Made by a program: the position numbers and the translations under genes. From JBHPCZ01 sp042573625 (GTDB lineage: Bacteria > Desulfobacterota > Desulfobacteria > Desulfobacterales > UBA11574): a stretch of 46,178 bases of DNA. The notes beneath the pieces were generated by a model. The model was not told the DNA's origin, ran no database searches, and worked only from the letters and a program-made list of their open reading frames with translations. Each line of letters starts with the position of its first letter. Positions within the stretch are counted from its first letter, which is position 1. Location: the NCBI GenBank assembly GCA_042573625.1, contig JBHPCZ010000011.1, positions 1 to 46,178 on the forward strand. Reading direction: 5' to 3'. This document shows, one piece after another, positions 1 through 9,300 of this stretch.

Positions 1-1
1 C

Positions 2-367
2 GTAACGGAAATCGCCGTGGAAAAAGGGGTAAAGATTTACACCATCGGTGTGGGGAGCAAAGGCAAAGCGCCATTTCTAATAAAACATCCTGTCTTGGGC
101 GAGCGTTATGTCTATCGACGGGTCAACATTGACGAAACCACGCTGAGAGATATTGCAGACAGAACCGGAGGACTCTATTTTCGGGCGGAAAATATCAAAG
201 GCCTGCAAGAGATCTATGAGACCATCAACACGCTGGAAAAAACAGAAGTCAAAGTAAAGACGTATGCGCAATACAGGGAATTTTACATTTTTTTTCTCAT
301 TCCGGCCTTTGTGATGTTGGTGTTTTGGATTATTTTGTCAAATACGAGATATTTGGGGATTCCATGA
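2..367 (+). CDS. batA: BatA, VWA-domain membrane protein (C-terminal part)
   Basis: The reading frame is open from the left edge, so the N-terminal part, including the metal-binding MIDAS loop, lies outside the window. What remains is the end of a von Willebrand factor A domain (the YTIGVGSKG strand, then a DETTLRDIADRTGG segment typical of Bat and YfbK-like proteins) and one C-terminal transmembrane helix (IFFLIPAFVMLVFWIIL). The stop codon overlaps the ATG of the next gene (ATGA), as in a translationally coupled operon. Bat proteins are inner-membrane and periplasmic proteins of unknown biochemical role, first linked to aerotolerance in Bacteroides. The family call rests on the domain and on the batB-batD-batE neighbours. 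Confidence 0.85.
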   Translation, partial: VTEIAVEKGVKIYTIGVGSKGKAPFLIKHPVLGERYVYRRVNIDETTLRDIADRTGGLYFRAENIKGLQEIYETINTLEKTEVKVKTYAQYREFYIFFLIPAFVMLVFWIILSNTRYLGIP

Positions 368-2160
368 AGTTCGCCAGGGTTGAGATGCTTTTTTTTATCT
401 GGGCAGTACCGGCGCTTTTCCTGGTCTTTTTTTACGGGATGAGAAAACGGCGGGACATCCTTTCCCGGTTTTCATCAACAAGAGGATTGGAAGCCATTGC
501 ACCGGATGCCGATACCACACGGCGATGGATAAAAGCCGGGTTGATGCTCTGGGGCCTTTTGTTTGTAGCGATTGCTATTTCCGGTCCTCAGTACGGGTTT
601 AAATGGCAGGAAGTCGAACAAAAGGGTGTTGATATCATCATTGCATTAGACTGTTCAAAGAGCATGATGGCAACGGATATCCAACCAACGCGTTTGGATC
701 GAGCCAAACGCGAGGTTTACGATCTGCTGGGGATGCTCGAGGGGGATCGGGTCGGCCTGGTTGCTTTTGCCGGTACGGCTTTTCTTCAATGCCCGCTGAC
801 ACTCGACTATGGCGCCTTTCATCTTTTCCTGGGAGCGCTGTCGCCTGATTTTCTGCCGGTCGGCGGTACGGATATTGCCGGCGCCTTAAATAGCGCTTTT
901 TCAGGTTTCGATGACAAAAAGAACACGGAAAAAGCGGTGATTCTCATTACCGATGGCGAGAGCACCGGAGGTGACCACTTAAAGGCCGCTGAAGCGGCCC
1001 AGAAGGCCGGCATAAGGGTTTTTTGCATTGGCGTGGGGCAAGACGAGGGTGTTCCCGTTCCGGACAGCCAGGGCGGGTTTAAAAAAGATATTTCCGGGAA
1101 AATTGTCCTGACAAAGCTGGATGAAGCGATGTTGAAGAAGATTGCCGTGATGACCGGGGGTACATATGTCCGGTCAATGGCCGGAGACATGGATCTGGAT
1201 GTAATTTACACGAATGACATCCGGGGAAAGATGGAAATGACAACCCTTTCCAGCGGAAAAAAACAGATTTGGGAAGATCGGTATCAATGGTTTCTCTCGC
1301 TGGCCATTGCCGCTCTGATGGCAGAGCTTTTTTTGCCTGCAGTCAGAAAAGTATCTGCATTTGGCTTGCTTTTTCTGCTGTTGTTGAGCCCCTCGGCGAA
1401 TGCCGGTGATTTAACCGATGGATTGGACGCATATGAAAAAGGCAATTATGAATCTGCGTTAGAAGCTTTTATGGATGCCCAGCTTGATGATCCGGAACGG
1501 TCTGAAATCTTATATAACATCGGAAATGCCTATTACAAGCTGGGCGACTTTAACGCCGCAAATCTGAGTTATCAACAGGCCCTGAAAACCGAGAAAGAAA
1601 ACCTCAAACAGAAGGCATGGTATAACCTCGGTAATACCCATTACAGAAAAGGCGCGCTTGAAGACGCCGTAAAAAGCTATACAGCGGCGCTTGAAATCGA
1701 TCCAGATGACGCGCAGGCCAGGCAGAACCTGGAGTTCGTCAAAAAAAGGATGGAACAGCAAAAAACCGAACAACAACAGAAGGACGATAATTCAAAAGAA
1801 GACAAATCGGGTAAAAAGGACGACGCGTCGCAGCAAAATGGGCCGAAAAGCGGTCCGGAAAACCCAGACGAAGATCAAGCCGGAGATGGCCAGACAGATC
1901 AGGGAGAATCCAAAAAAGACTCATCCGCCCCGGAATATGGAAATGAGATGAATTCAGCAGGTAATAATGACGAAAAGCAGCCGGATTTGGAGAGTGAAAA
2001 CAAGCAAGATCAAAGACGGGCCGAGGCAGGAAAAACAAGCCCTGTCGTAAGCACCGAAGATAAAAAACAGGCGGAACGACTCCTCAATCGCCTCGAGGAC
2101 AAACCTGGCGGCGCAATGATTCCTGCCTACCGGGACCGGCATGTTGAAAAGGACTGGTGA
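364..2160 (+). CDS. batB: BatB/BatC fusion: VWA domain plus TPR repeats
   Basis: This 598-residue protein starts at the ATG overlapping the batA stop; a longer in-frame start at 325 would lie inside batA. It has two N-terminal transmembrane helices (about 8-24 and 56-74). A VWA domain follows with an intact MIDAS motif (D96-x-S98-x-S100) and a later TDGE motif, then a third helix near residue 330. A second exported-looking hydrophobic stretch leads into three TPR repeats (about 360-480) and a long, highly charged Gln/Lys/Asp/Glu-rich tail. In many bacteria the VWA part (BatB) and the TPR part (BatC) are separate genes; here they are one chain. It probably acts with BatA, BatD and BatE in the inner membrane; the function is not established. 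Confidence 0.88.
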   Translation: MKFARVEMLFFIWAVPALFLVFFYGMRKRRDILSRFSSTRGLEAIAPDADTTRRWIKAGLMLWGLLFVAIAISGPQYGFKWQEVEQKGVDIIIALDCSKSMMATDIQPTRLDRAKREVYDLLGMLEGDRVGLVAFAGTAFLQCPLTLDYGAFHLFLGALSPDFLPVGGTDIAGALNSAFSGFDDKKNTEKAVILITDGESTGGDHLKAAEAAQKAGIRVFCIGVGQDEGVPVPDSQGGFKKDISGKIVLTKLDEAMLKKIAVMTGGTYVRSMAGDMDLDVIYTNDIRGKMEMTTLSSGKKQIWEDRYQWFLSLAIAALMAELFLPAVRKVSAFGLLFLLLLSPSANAGDLTDGLDAYEKGNYESALEAFMDAQLDDPERSEILYNIGNAYYKLGDFNAANLSYQQALKTEKENLKQKAWYNLGNTHYRKGALEDAVKSYTAALEIDPDDAQARQNLEFVKKRMEQQKTEQQQKDDNSKEDKSGKKDDASQQNGPKSGPENPDEDQAGDGQTDQGESKKDSSAPEYGNEMNSAGNNDEKQPDLESENKQDQRRAEAGKTSPVVSTEDKKQAERLLNRLEDKPGGAMIPAYRDRHVEKDW

Positions 2161-3899
2161 TGAAGCGATATCCGGGTAGGGCTTTTCTTATCATATTCGT
2201 TATATTAATGCTTCCCGTGTTCGTGCAGGCCGCGAAGATTCAGGCCTCTGTTGACAGAACCCGGATAACGGCGGGTGAATCCCTTCAACTGACCGTGACC
2301 GTCAGCGGAAAAGACGCGGATGTGGATATCTCTCCCATAAAGGACTTTCAGGTGATTTCCAAAGGGAGCAGCAGCAGTGTCCGAATGGTCAATACGCAGA
2401 TTTCCCGGGAAGTTGGATACAATTATATCCTGATCCCGTTAAAAGAGGGCCGATTAAAAATACCCCCGCTCACCGTCAAGGCAGATGGCAAAACCCATCA
2501 GACCCGAGAGATCGTCATCCAGGTTTCAAAACAGGCTCAAGGAGAGCTTGATACGCAGGATGTCTTTGTCAAAGCGCATATATCCGAGCAACACCCGTAT
2601 GAAGGCCAGCAGATCGTCTATACCTTTGCCCTATACAATGCCGTTCAATTATCAAAAAATGCAAGATTCCAAGAGCCTGATTTTGCAGGGTTTAATCCAA
2701 AAAAAGTTGAGGATGAGAAAACGTATACAACCATCCTGTCCGGTCGGCAGTACAGTGTTGTGGAACTAAGGTATGTACTGGTGCCGCTAAAGGAAGGTAA
2801 TGCGACCATTGGGCCGGCGGTTTTGCGTTGCGATATTGTCCGAGCCCAAAAGCGACGGCGACGGAGCCTTTTTGATGACCCGTTTTTCGGTGGCGCCCGG
2901 CTGGAGCCCAGGATATTCAAGACAGACCCTATTGCCGTGAACATCAAGCCCTTGCCGGCCTATACGGGGGATATCCAATTTTCAGGTCTTGTCGGCCGCG
3001 TTGAAGTTCAAGCAAAACTTGATAAAACGGAATTAACGGTCGGAGATTCCACCACATTATCGATTACAGTCCAGGGAACCGGAAATATCATGGATGCGGA
3101 AGAACCGGCTGTAAATGTCCCCGAAGCCTTTAAAGTGTACAAGGACAACCCGGAGGAGCGTATCCAATTGGAAGCAACGGGATATTCGGGGGAAAAAGTG
3201 TTTCGTCTTGCACTGGTTGCCACAAAAGCGGGAATTTACGCATTGGAACCGATTCAAATCGTCTACTTCGATGTTTCGAAAAACAGATATGCCGACCTGT
3301 CCACCCCACCCTTTCAAGTCCGGATCTATCCATCTGTCGAGAAAGACGATATCCAGGTTTACGCGTCTCCCAAAGATGAACAGCCTCCGGAGTTTAAAAA
3401 GAAAAAAGTGGAATTTACCGGCCGGGACATCCTCCCGTTAAAAGAGGAGCTGGATGCTTTGGAAAGTCAGCGGCCAATGTCTTTGCCCCGGTTCATCATC
3501 TTTCTTCTGGTTCCGGTTTTTTTCTATATGGCTGTGGTGGTCGTTTTTATGTTTATCTTGAAACAGGAAGACCTCCGGAGCATCATGGCTGAAAGAGCAG
3601 ACAGGTTGTTAAAAAAGGCAACTCATATTGAAGTGTCGGCGGATGAATTCCTTTCCTGCCTGCACAAAGCCGTGATATCTGCCGTTTTTTCAAAAGCCGG
3701 TGTTAAGGGAGAATCTCTGACATACGCAGAGGCTGAAGAGATTTTGCGATCCAGCGGCTACGCTGATGAGACGGCAAAGCAGGCAGCTCAGCTGTTGGAA
3801 AAAATAGAATCGACCAAATACAGCGGATTGATGATCAGTTCTGACAGCAAGGAGGAACTTCTTTCCGAAACAAAACAGCTGTTCAGGAGTTTATCTTGA
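2160..3899 (+). CDS. batD: BatD, oxygen-tolerance family protein
   Basis: The 579-residue protein starts at ATG 2160, whose A is the last base of the batB stop (TGATG). It has an N-terminal signal peptide (AFLIIFVILMLPVFVQA). A long periplasmic beta-rich region follows, with repeated immunoglobulin-like segments beginning with KIQASVDRTRITAGE. One transmembrane helix near residues 443-463 (FIIFLLVPVFFYMAVVVVF) precedes a cytoplasmic helical tail of about 115 residues. This layout is that of the BatD family. Tight coupling with batB and batE supports one membrane complex. The substrate or partner is unknown. Confidence 0.87.
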   Translation: MKRYPGRAFLIIFVILMLPVFVQAAKIQASVDRTRITAGESLQLTVTVSGKDADVDISPIKDFQVISKGSSSSVRMVNTQISREVGYNYILIPLKEGRLKIPPLTVKADGKTHQTREIVIQVSKQAQGELDTQDVFVKAHISEQHPYEGQQIVYTFALYNAVQLSKNARFQEPDFAGFNPKKVEDEKTYTTILSGRQYSVVELRYVLVPLKEGNATIGPAVLRCDIVRAQKRRRRSLFDDPFFGGARLEPRIFKTDPIAVNIKPLPAYTGDIQFSGLVGRVEVQAKLDKTELTVGDSTTLSITVQGTGNIMDAEEPAVNVPEAFKVYKDNPEERIQLEATGYSGEKVFRLALVATKAGIYALEPIQIVYFDVSKNRYADLSTPPFQVRIYPSVEKDDIQVYASPKDEQPPEFKKKKVEFTGRDILPLKEELDALESQRPMSLPRFIIFLLVPVFFYMAVVVVFMFILKQEDLRSIMAERADRLLKKATHIEVSADEFLSCLHKAVISAVFSKAGVKGESLTYAEAEEILRSSGYADETAKQAAQLLEKIESTKYSGLMISSDSKEELLSETKQLFRSLS

Positions 3900-4651
3900 T
3901 GAAGACCATGAAACATACCATCGCATGTACTACGATACTTCTCATTTTGGTGACAGGCGCCGCGGCTTCCGAATTGACCATGGCGTTCCTCGACGGCATC
4001 AAATATTATAAGGCTGAAGAATATGCCAAGGCTGCCTCGGCGTTTTCCGGCGTCGCGGACGCCGGTATCAAAAACGGCAAGCTTTTTTATAATCTCGGAA
4101 ACGCATATCTGAAAAACGGCCGGCTGGGCCATGCTGTTTTGTGGTATGAACGTGCGTTAAGACTGATACCGGATGATCCGGACCTCAAGTTTAACCATGA
4201 ATACGCCCTTTCTTTGATTAAGGATGAAGCTGATGATGGAAATCTTCCCATCTTCCGAGTTCTCTTTTTCTGGAAGCATCTGATGAGTTCGACGACAATA
4301 CAGTGGACGGGGATCATGCTCAATCTCCTTGCCGTGCTTATGTTGACCGTCCAGGTTGTCCGGAAAAAAAAGAAAGTCAAAACAACCGCTTATCTGCTCT
4401 TGATTTTGGCGGGGATATTCATATTGACCGCCTTTTATAATTTTTATGAGACGGCGTATATCAAAAAAGCCGTTATTCTTCCTGAACAGGTATCGGTTCG
4501 GTCAGGATTAACGGAGAATTCGACCGAATTGTTTGTTCTTCACACCGGCACAAAGGTAAAAATAGAAAAAGAGAACAAGGCGTTTTTCAGAATATTTTTT
4601 TCAGATGGAAAGATCGGGTGGATCAAAAAATCTGATGCCGGCGTCATATAA
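3899..4651 (+). CDS. batE: BatE, TPR and SH3-like membrane protein
   Basis: The 250-residue protein starts at ATG 3899, overlapping the batD stop by one base (TGATG); a TTG one codon upstream is less likely. It has a signal peptide ending near ASA/SEL and two TPR-like repeats (KLFYNLGNAYLKNGRLGHAV is the clearest). Two transmembrane helices follow (about 138-156 and 163-182). The C-terminal domain is a small bacterial SH3-like fold (VSVRSGLTENSTELFVLHTG, ending in GKIGWIKKSD). This matches BatE, the usual last gene of Bat operons. It probably anchors periplasmic contacts of the Bat complex. Confidence 0.82.
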   Translation: MKTMKHTIACTTILLILVTGAAASELTMAFLDGIKYYKAEEYAKAASAFSGVADAGIKNGKLFYNLGNAYLKNGRLGHAVLWYERALRLIPDDPDLKFNHEYALSLIKDEADDGNLPIFRVLFFWKHLMSSTTIQWTGIMLNLLAVLMLTVQVVRKKKKVKTTAYLLLILAGIFILTAFYNFYETAYIKKAVILPEQVSVRSGLTENSTELFVLHTGTKVKIEKENKAFFRIFFSDGKIGWIKKSDAGVI

Positions 4652-4858
4652 GATTATCCCCTGCTTGAGCCTAAACAAAACCGAGAACGATTTTACTATC
4701 AGTGGTTTCAAGAACCTTAGAGTGAAGCCTTTTGACAATTTTACGAAAAAGTTCTTAGTAATTTGAATCGATTGATATTAAAGATTATCTCTGATAACGT
4801 CACATCGTTATAATTTTTTCCCGAAACGACTGATTAGCTTATAAAAAAAGGAGATAGC

Positions 4859-5896
4859 ATGATACGCGTTGGGATCATCGGTGCAACCGGATATGCAGGG
4901 GCCGAACTGGTACGCATACTCAGCGGTCATCCTGAAGTAGAATTAACCATTCTGACTTCCCGGCAGTATGCCGGAATGAAGTTTAGCGGGATTTACCCTT
5001 CAATGACAGATTTTATTGATCTGGTTTGCGAGGAGATGTCATTAGACAATGTTTGTGATAAGGCGGATGTTGTTTTTACGGCGCTTCCCCACAAGCTTCC
5101 CATGGCGTTTGTACCCGAACTTCTTAACCGGGGGAAGAAGGTCATTGACCTGTCTGCTGATTTCAGGTTCAAGGATGCAGCAACCTACGAATCTTTTTAC
5201 CAGCCCCATACTGCCAAGGATTTGCTTGAAACAGCGGTTTACGGCCTCAGCGAGATCTATTTTGACAGGATAAAAGATGCGACATTGATCGCGACGCCCG
5301 GATGTTATCCCACCAGCGTTCTTTTGCCGCTGATTCCATTGCTGAAAAGCAAACTGTTGGATACGAATACCATTGTCGCGGATTCAAAATCAGGGGTTAG
5401 CGGCGCAGGTCGAACCCTTTCGCTGACAACACATTTTTGCGAGGTCAACGCGTCATTCAAAGCTTACAACGTCGCCGAGCACCGACACAATCCCGAGATG
5501 GAAGCGGTGCTGAGCAGCGAAGCGGGGATACCTGTAAAGATTACATTTGTTCCGCACCTTGTCCCCATGACCCGGGGGATATTGACCACCCTATATGCAA
5601 CCCCTGCAAAGAGTGTCAGCCCGGATGAGATTCGAGACTGTCTGGTCACTTTTTATGCCGGCCGTCCTTTTGTCCGTATATGCGCTGACAACAGACTGCC
5701 GGATACCTTCCATGTTTTCGGAACCAATTATTGCGATATCGGGTTTAGACTGGACGCTCGTAATGATCGCCTGGTTATGATTTCCGCAATTGATAACCTG
5801 GTGAAGGGTGCCGCGGGGCAGGCGGTTCAGAACATGAACATCATGCTCGGGTTTGAAGAAACAGCGGGTTTGATGGTTGTTCCTTTCCCTGTTTAG
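4859..5896 (+). CDS. argC: N-acetyl-gamma-glutamyl-phosphate reductase
   Basis: ArgC reduces N-acetylglutamyl phosphate to the semialdehyde with NADPH, the third step of arginine and ornithine synthesis, in the cytosol. The 345-residue length is standard. The Rossmann motif GATGYAGAEL is at residues 8-17, the catalytic cysteine is C149 in ATPGCYPTS, and the conserved HRHNPEME and PHLVPMTRGI segments are present. A good ribosome site (AAGGAG) lies 8 bases before the ATG. It stands alone; no other arg biosynthesis gene is adjacent. A TATAAT-like -10 hexamer occurs at 4809-4814 in the 207-bp upstream gap, but I see no matching -35. Confidence 0.95.
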   Translation: MIRVGIIGATGYAGAELVRILSGHPEVELTILTSRQYAGMKFSGIYPSMTDFIDLVCEEMSLDNVCDKADVVFTALPHKLPMAFVPELLNRGKKVIDLSADFRFKDAATYESFYQPHTAKDLLETAVYGLSEIYFDRIKDATLIATPGCYPTSVLLPLIPLLKSKLLDTNTIVADSKSGVSGAGRTLSLTTHFCEVNASFKAYNVAEHRHNPEMEAVLSSEAGIPVKITFVPHLVPMTRGILTTLYATPAKSVSPDEIRDCLVTFYAGRPFVRICADNRLPDTFHVFGTNYCDIGFRLDARNDRLVMISAIDNLVKGAAGQAVQNMNIMLGFEETAGLMVVPFPV

Positions 5897-6070
5897 CGTC
5901 CATCCACAAATGGCCCTTTTTGCGCCGCGCGTTGTTCTCCGCGGGTTTCCGTCTGCGGCGCACTTAATGGTCAGCTTAATAGGCCCGGTCTCTTTCCCGA
6001 AGGCCCCCGTTCCCATCAGCGCCAGGCTAATTGTTACTATCCAGAAAAATAGAAAGATTTTTTTAATCAT
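5897..6070 (-). pseudogene. Possible 5' remnant of an exported-protein gene
   Basis: On the minus strand an ATG at 6070 follows a strong ribosome site (AAGGAG, 9 bases away). It opens a frame beginning with a convincing signal peptide (MIKKIFLFFWIVTISLALMG then GAFGKE). The frame continues into the 3' end of argC, where it is only an antisense shadow (to 5591), so a real gene could cover only the first 57 or so codons. A 16-codon ORF (6067-6117) ends with its TGA overlapping this ATG, and a very strong GGAGG lies further upstream at 6143-6147. It may be the stub of a solute-binding protein gene cut off next to argC; the function is not recognisable. Confidence 0.3.
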
Positions 6071-6090
6071 CGAGTCATCTCCTTGTTAAG

Positions 6091-6536
6091 TGATCGCGTG
6101 GAACCTGTTATCGCCATACTTCAGAACGGATGTCGGGTTTCACCTCCTTTCACGGATCTGAAAAGTTAATCGAAGGATGTATTTTTAGAATTTATTCAGC
6201 CCGACACAACAAAACTGATGAGAAGACAATAAAAATTTGCCATCTTGTATTTGCCGTTTCACACGTTTCCAGCTTTAACTTCTCATTATATTAAAATGTT
6301 ATCAACCAGCCATGGAAGTTGTTATGAAATGAAACCACCGGTAAACAATATAATTTGACTTTTGGGATAAAATTTCATATCAACTGGTAGCATTTGTTAG
6401 CCTTTAGGGCCATTTTTAACAGGTTTCGGCGATGAACCACTTAATCGAGATGTAAGCATATTAATCTGTATCCTATCCCCTTCACAGGGGCTAATCTTAA
6501 TTTATAGACTTTAAAAACTTATGAGAGGAGGACTGT
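6091..6536. other. Intergenic region with a possible promoter
   Basis: No ORF of note lies here apart from the tiny minus-strand leader at 6067-6117. On the plus strand TTGACT (6355-6360), a 17-base spacer and TATCAA (6378-6383) form a plausible sigma-70-type promoter for the FolD-like gene. The leader before that gene is about 150 bases. No riboswitch-like fold was recognised by eye. Confidence 0.3.
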
Positions 6537-7880
6537 ATGGCATACAGGGAATACAAAGATCGTATTGGGGGAATGAACCACTGGTTATTTGCACAAGATG
6601 ATTTTGAGCACATCATTGACAGACCTTTCAGGGGGGAGCAATACACAAGGGTCATAAACGGCTCGGGAATTGTCAAAGGGGAACAGAAATACCCCAAGGG
6701 GTATCAGGAAATGATCATTCCCGAACTCAAACGAAGAGCGGATTTTTTCAAAGAAGTCCCTGCGCTTAAAGATATCAACCCGGCCGATTCAAAAGTCCTG
6801 ACGGTTTTGGTTGGTGATAGGGACGACCCGGCAGTTGCAGCCTCAATTAGCTATGTCGGGATGAAATCGGCCACAACAAAAATGTCCGGGCTGACCAGCA
6901 TGATGGAGGAGTTTCCTTCTACAGTTACAACTGCCGAGATGTATGAAAACTTGGAAAAGTGGAACAATGACAGTTCAATTTCTATTTTAATGTTTCAGCT
7001 GCCCTTCGGCGGTCAGGCGGGAAAGGTCATTAATGCGACAGCGCTCTGCAACCGTATCGATGTTTCCAAAGACGGTGACGGACTCAATCAGGTAACCCTG
7101 GGACTGATGTCCTTAGGTGCCGACCGTTATTATGATTGCTGTACGCCCAGCGGTATGGTTGATCTGGCAAGCGTATATCTTATAAGAGAAAAGGGTGCCA
7201 AACTCCGCCCCGACGGAATCGCAAGCTTCGCTGGGTTTGAGGTTCTTGTGGCAGGAAGAAGTAATATCGTGGGCGAACCCCTCTTCAACCTATTGAAACG
7301 CTTCGATGCAACAGTACTCGGACCCCTGCATACGCGGACCGGATCCGGTGGATTATCAGACAAGGAAACACAGTTAAGAATAAATACCGAGCTTTCCCAG
7401 CGCGCTGACATTGTCTATAGCTGCATGGGTTTTCATCCTTATAAAGTCCATCCCGATACCGAATACTTTTTTACGTCCGACATGCTCAAGGAAGGGTGCC
7501 TGATGATCGATGCCTCAACATCTTTTCGAAAGGACGGCAGAAAACCTTACGGTGATGTCGACCCAGCGGCCCGTTCCAAGACGGATGCTTTTACCCTGGA
7601 GACAGGCGGTGTAGGACCGGCAACGGTAACGAAGCTTGTCCTCCAGGGCTGGCTTGGTATGCTGTACCAGAATATCGAAAAAGTCAGAAAAGCCCTTGAA
7701 GACAACAAATCAGTCGTCGTATCGACCTTTACCAAGCTCCTCGCATCCTATGCCGAAGCCAGTGAATCCGATGCGGCGGACAATGCTGAAACACTCTTTA
7801 ACCGAGCCATAAATACTGACAGCCACCCGATGCACGCCGTCGATGCACTGCAATCGATTTTTCCGGAATTGATGAAGTAA
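6537..7880 (+). CDS. Divergent FolD-like methylenetetrahydrofolate dehydrogenase/cyclohydrolase
   Basis: This 447-residue protein is far longer than normal FolD (about 285-300). It has about 90 extra residues at the N terminus and about 70 at the C terminus. The FolD active-site pattern is still visible: YVGMK with Lys110, QLP at 154-156, KDGDG at 178-182, CTPSG at 202-206, the nucleotide-binding GRSNIVGEP at 240-248, and GGVGPAT at 357-363. The usual VIDVGINR strand is replaced by MIDASTSFR. FolD interconverts 5,10-methylene-, methenyl- and 10-formyl-tetrahydrofolate with NAD(P). The ribosome site AGGAGG lies just before the ATG. Key residues are kept, so it is probably an enzyme of this fold, but its exact substrate is uncertain. 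The remnant of an ordinary folD follows directly. Confidence 0.75.
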   Translation: MAYREYKDRIGGMNHWLFAQDDFEHIIDRPFRGEQYTRVINGSGIVKGEQKYPKGYQEMIIPELKRRADFFKEVPALKDINPADSKVLTVLVGDRDDPAVAASISYVGMKSATTKMSGLTSMMEEFPSTVTTAEMYENLEKWNNDSSISILMFQLPFGGQAGKVINATALCNRIDVSKDGDGLNQVTLGLMSLGADRYYDCCTPSGMVDLASVYLIREKGAKLRPDGIASFAGFEVLVAGRSNIVGEPLFNLLKRFDATVLGPLHTRTGSGGLSDKETQLRINTELSQRADIVYSCMGFHPYKVHPDTEYFFTSDMLKEGCLMIDASTSFRKDGRKPYGDVDPAARSKTDAFTLETGGVGPATVTKLVLQGWLGMLYQNIEKVRKALEDNKSVVVSTFTKLLASYAEASESDAADNAETLFNRAINTDSHPMHAVDALQSIFPELMK

Positions 7881-7896
7881 TATTTTCCTGACATGT

Positions 7897-8079
7897 AAGG
7901 CCCGTTTCCTAAACGGTGATGTTGACTTTGAAGAAGCCAAGGAGATTGCAGGATATATTACGCCTGTGCCGGGTGGTGTGGGTCCCATGACCATCACCAT
8001 GCTGATGAAAAACACGCTGAATCTCTTAAGTCAAGCCTGGGGATTTGATAAGCCAAAACGGTTTGAACCTGAAGTATGA
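7897..8079 (+). pseudogene. folD: C-terminal remnant of a canonical folD
   Basis: This frame has no start codon and no N-terminal part. From 7912 it encodes 55 residues that match the end of ordinary FolD: NGDVDFEEAKEIAGYITPV followed by PGGVGPMTITMLMKNTL, ending with TGA at 8077-8079. The match is much closer to standard FolD than the intact divergent gene 32 bases upstream is. It is therefore the stub of a second, normal folD, left by deletion or by replacement through recombination. A rho-independent terminator follows at once. Confidence 0.75.
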
Positions 8080-8085
8080 TTAATT

Positions 8086-8114
8086 AGGGGGGAATCTATT
8101 TGTTCCCCCCTTTT
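8086..8114 (+). terminator. Rho-independent terminator
   Basis: A perfect 9-bp stem (AGGGGGGAA at 8086-8094 with TTCCCCCCT at 8103-8111) has an 8-base loop and runs into a TTTT tail. It lies 6 bases after the folD remnant stop and would end transcripts from the FolD-like gene. Confidence 0.85.
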
Positions 8115-8307
8115 CAATTCTAAATTGCTTAAAAAATAGAAAAAAAGGCCCAAAACCTTGACAGTTCCATTATCTACATGATACTTAATTTGATACTCAT
8201 TTCCGAGTATTAGCACAAGCCGTTGAAATTGTTGATTATATTCTTTTGTCTCATTTAAGACACGGCGACTTAAAACAGGGAATAACTGCCTTTAAAGTTA
8301 AGTGACT

Positions 8308-9234
8308 ATGCGCAAGAGAATCTCTCTTATTATAATGAGCAATACCGGATCTCCGGTAAAGCATCTGTCTCTGTCCAAGACCCTTTTACGTTTTTTGGGT
8401 CTTTTTTTTGCCGCAGGCATGATATTTTCCAGCTTTGTTATTTATGATTATTATCATCTGAAGACGACATTATCAGAAAACAGAGAACTTGAATGCAATA
8501 TTTCCAATTTGTCGGATGAGATCGTCAGCCAGCGAAAACAGATTCAGAAGTTTGCCGATCAGATCAACTTGCTAAAGTCAAAGCTGGTTGCGCTGAATGA
8601 TTTTGAAAACAAGATACGGATTATTGCCAACATTGAAAAAACCGATGATCAGGACAACATTTTTGGCGTTGGCGGTTCAATTCCAGAGGATCTTGAAGCA
8701 CAGATTCCGCTAAAGAACAGACATAACAGTCTGATTCGAGAAATGCATGAACAGACGCAACAGCTCGAAACAGCGTCAATAGCCCAAAAAGAAGGCTTTG
8801 GATCAGTCTATAAATTTCTTGAAAATCATCGGAATCTTCTGGCATCAACACCCGCCGTCCGGCCCGTTCAAGGATGGATAACATCCGACTTCGGGTATCG
8901 TATATCTCCATTTACAGGTCTACGCGAATTCCACAAGGGCTTAGATGTCGCGACTCGGAAGGGCACCCCCATCATTGCCACAGCCGACGGGATCGTAACA
9001 TATGTCGGTAAAAAAGGATTTCTGGGCAAAATAGTTGTCGTTGACCATGGTCATGGAATGGTAACCCGCTATGCGCATATTGACAAGGCATTGAAAAAGC
9101 ATGGCGATAAGGTTAAGCGGGGAGATATTATTGCACAGGTGGGTACCACAGGGCGAACGACAGGACCCCATCTTCATTATGAAGTTCACCTGAACGGGAT
9201 ACAGACCAACCCAAAGAAATACATTCTAAACTAG
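8308..9234 (+). CDS. M23 (LytM-type) peptidoglycan endopeptidase
   Basis: This is a membrane-anchored murein hydrolase or hydrolase-like regulator. The 308-residue form starts at ATG 8308; GTG 8302 would add two residues. An N-terminal transmembrane helix (FLGLFFAAGMIFSSFVIY) is followed by a coiled-coil segment (about 50-105). The C-terminal M23 domain has a complete zinc site: H209 and D213 (HKGLD) and H288-x-H290 (HLHYEV). The complete site suggests an active zinc peptidase cutting peptide cross-links in the periplasm. An M23 peptidase directly upstream of secA is a common arrangement in Desulfobacterota. The shared function of the two genes is not known. Confidence 0.88.
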   Translation: MRKRISLIIMSNTGSPVKHLSLSKTLLRFLGLFFAAGMIFSSFVIYDYYHLKTTLSENRELECNISNLSDEIVSQRKQIQKFADQINLLKSKLVALNDFENKIRIIANIEKTDDQDNIFGVGGSIPEDLEAQIPLKNRHNSLIREMHEQTQQLETASIAQKEGFGSVYKFLENHRNLLASTPAVRPVQGWITSDFGYRISPFTGLREFHKGLDVATRKGTPIIATADGIVTYVGKKGFLGKIVVVDHGHGMVTRYAHIDKALKKHGDKVKRGDIIAQVGTTGRTTGPHLHYEVHLNGIQTNPKKYILN

Positions 9235-9300
9235 TTTCCCAAAAAAATGGCAGTTTTCAGGACACTATCTGAATCCTGTGCTTTCCATATGTTACACTTT

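Noticed and set aside
6141..6150. CACCTCCTTT resembling the 16S rRNA 3' end
   Set aside because: There is no rRNA sequence around it; it is simply the complement of a strong GGAGG on the minus strand.
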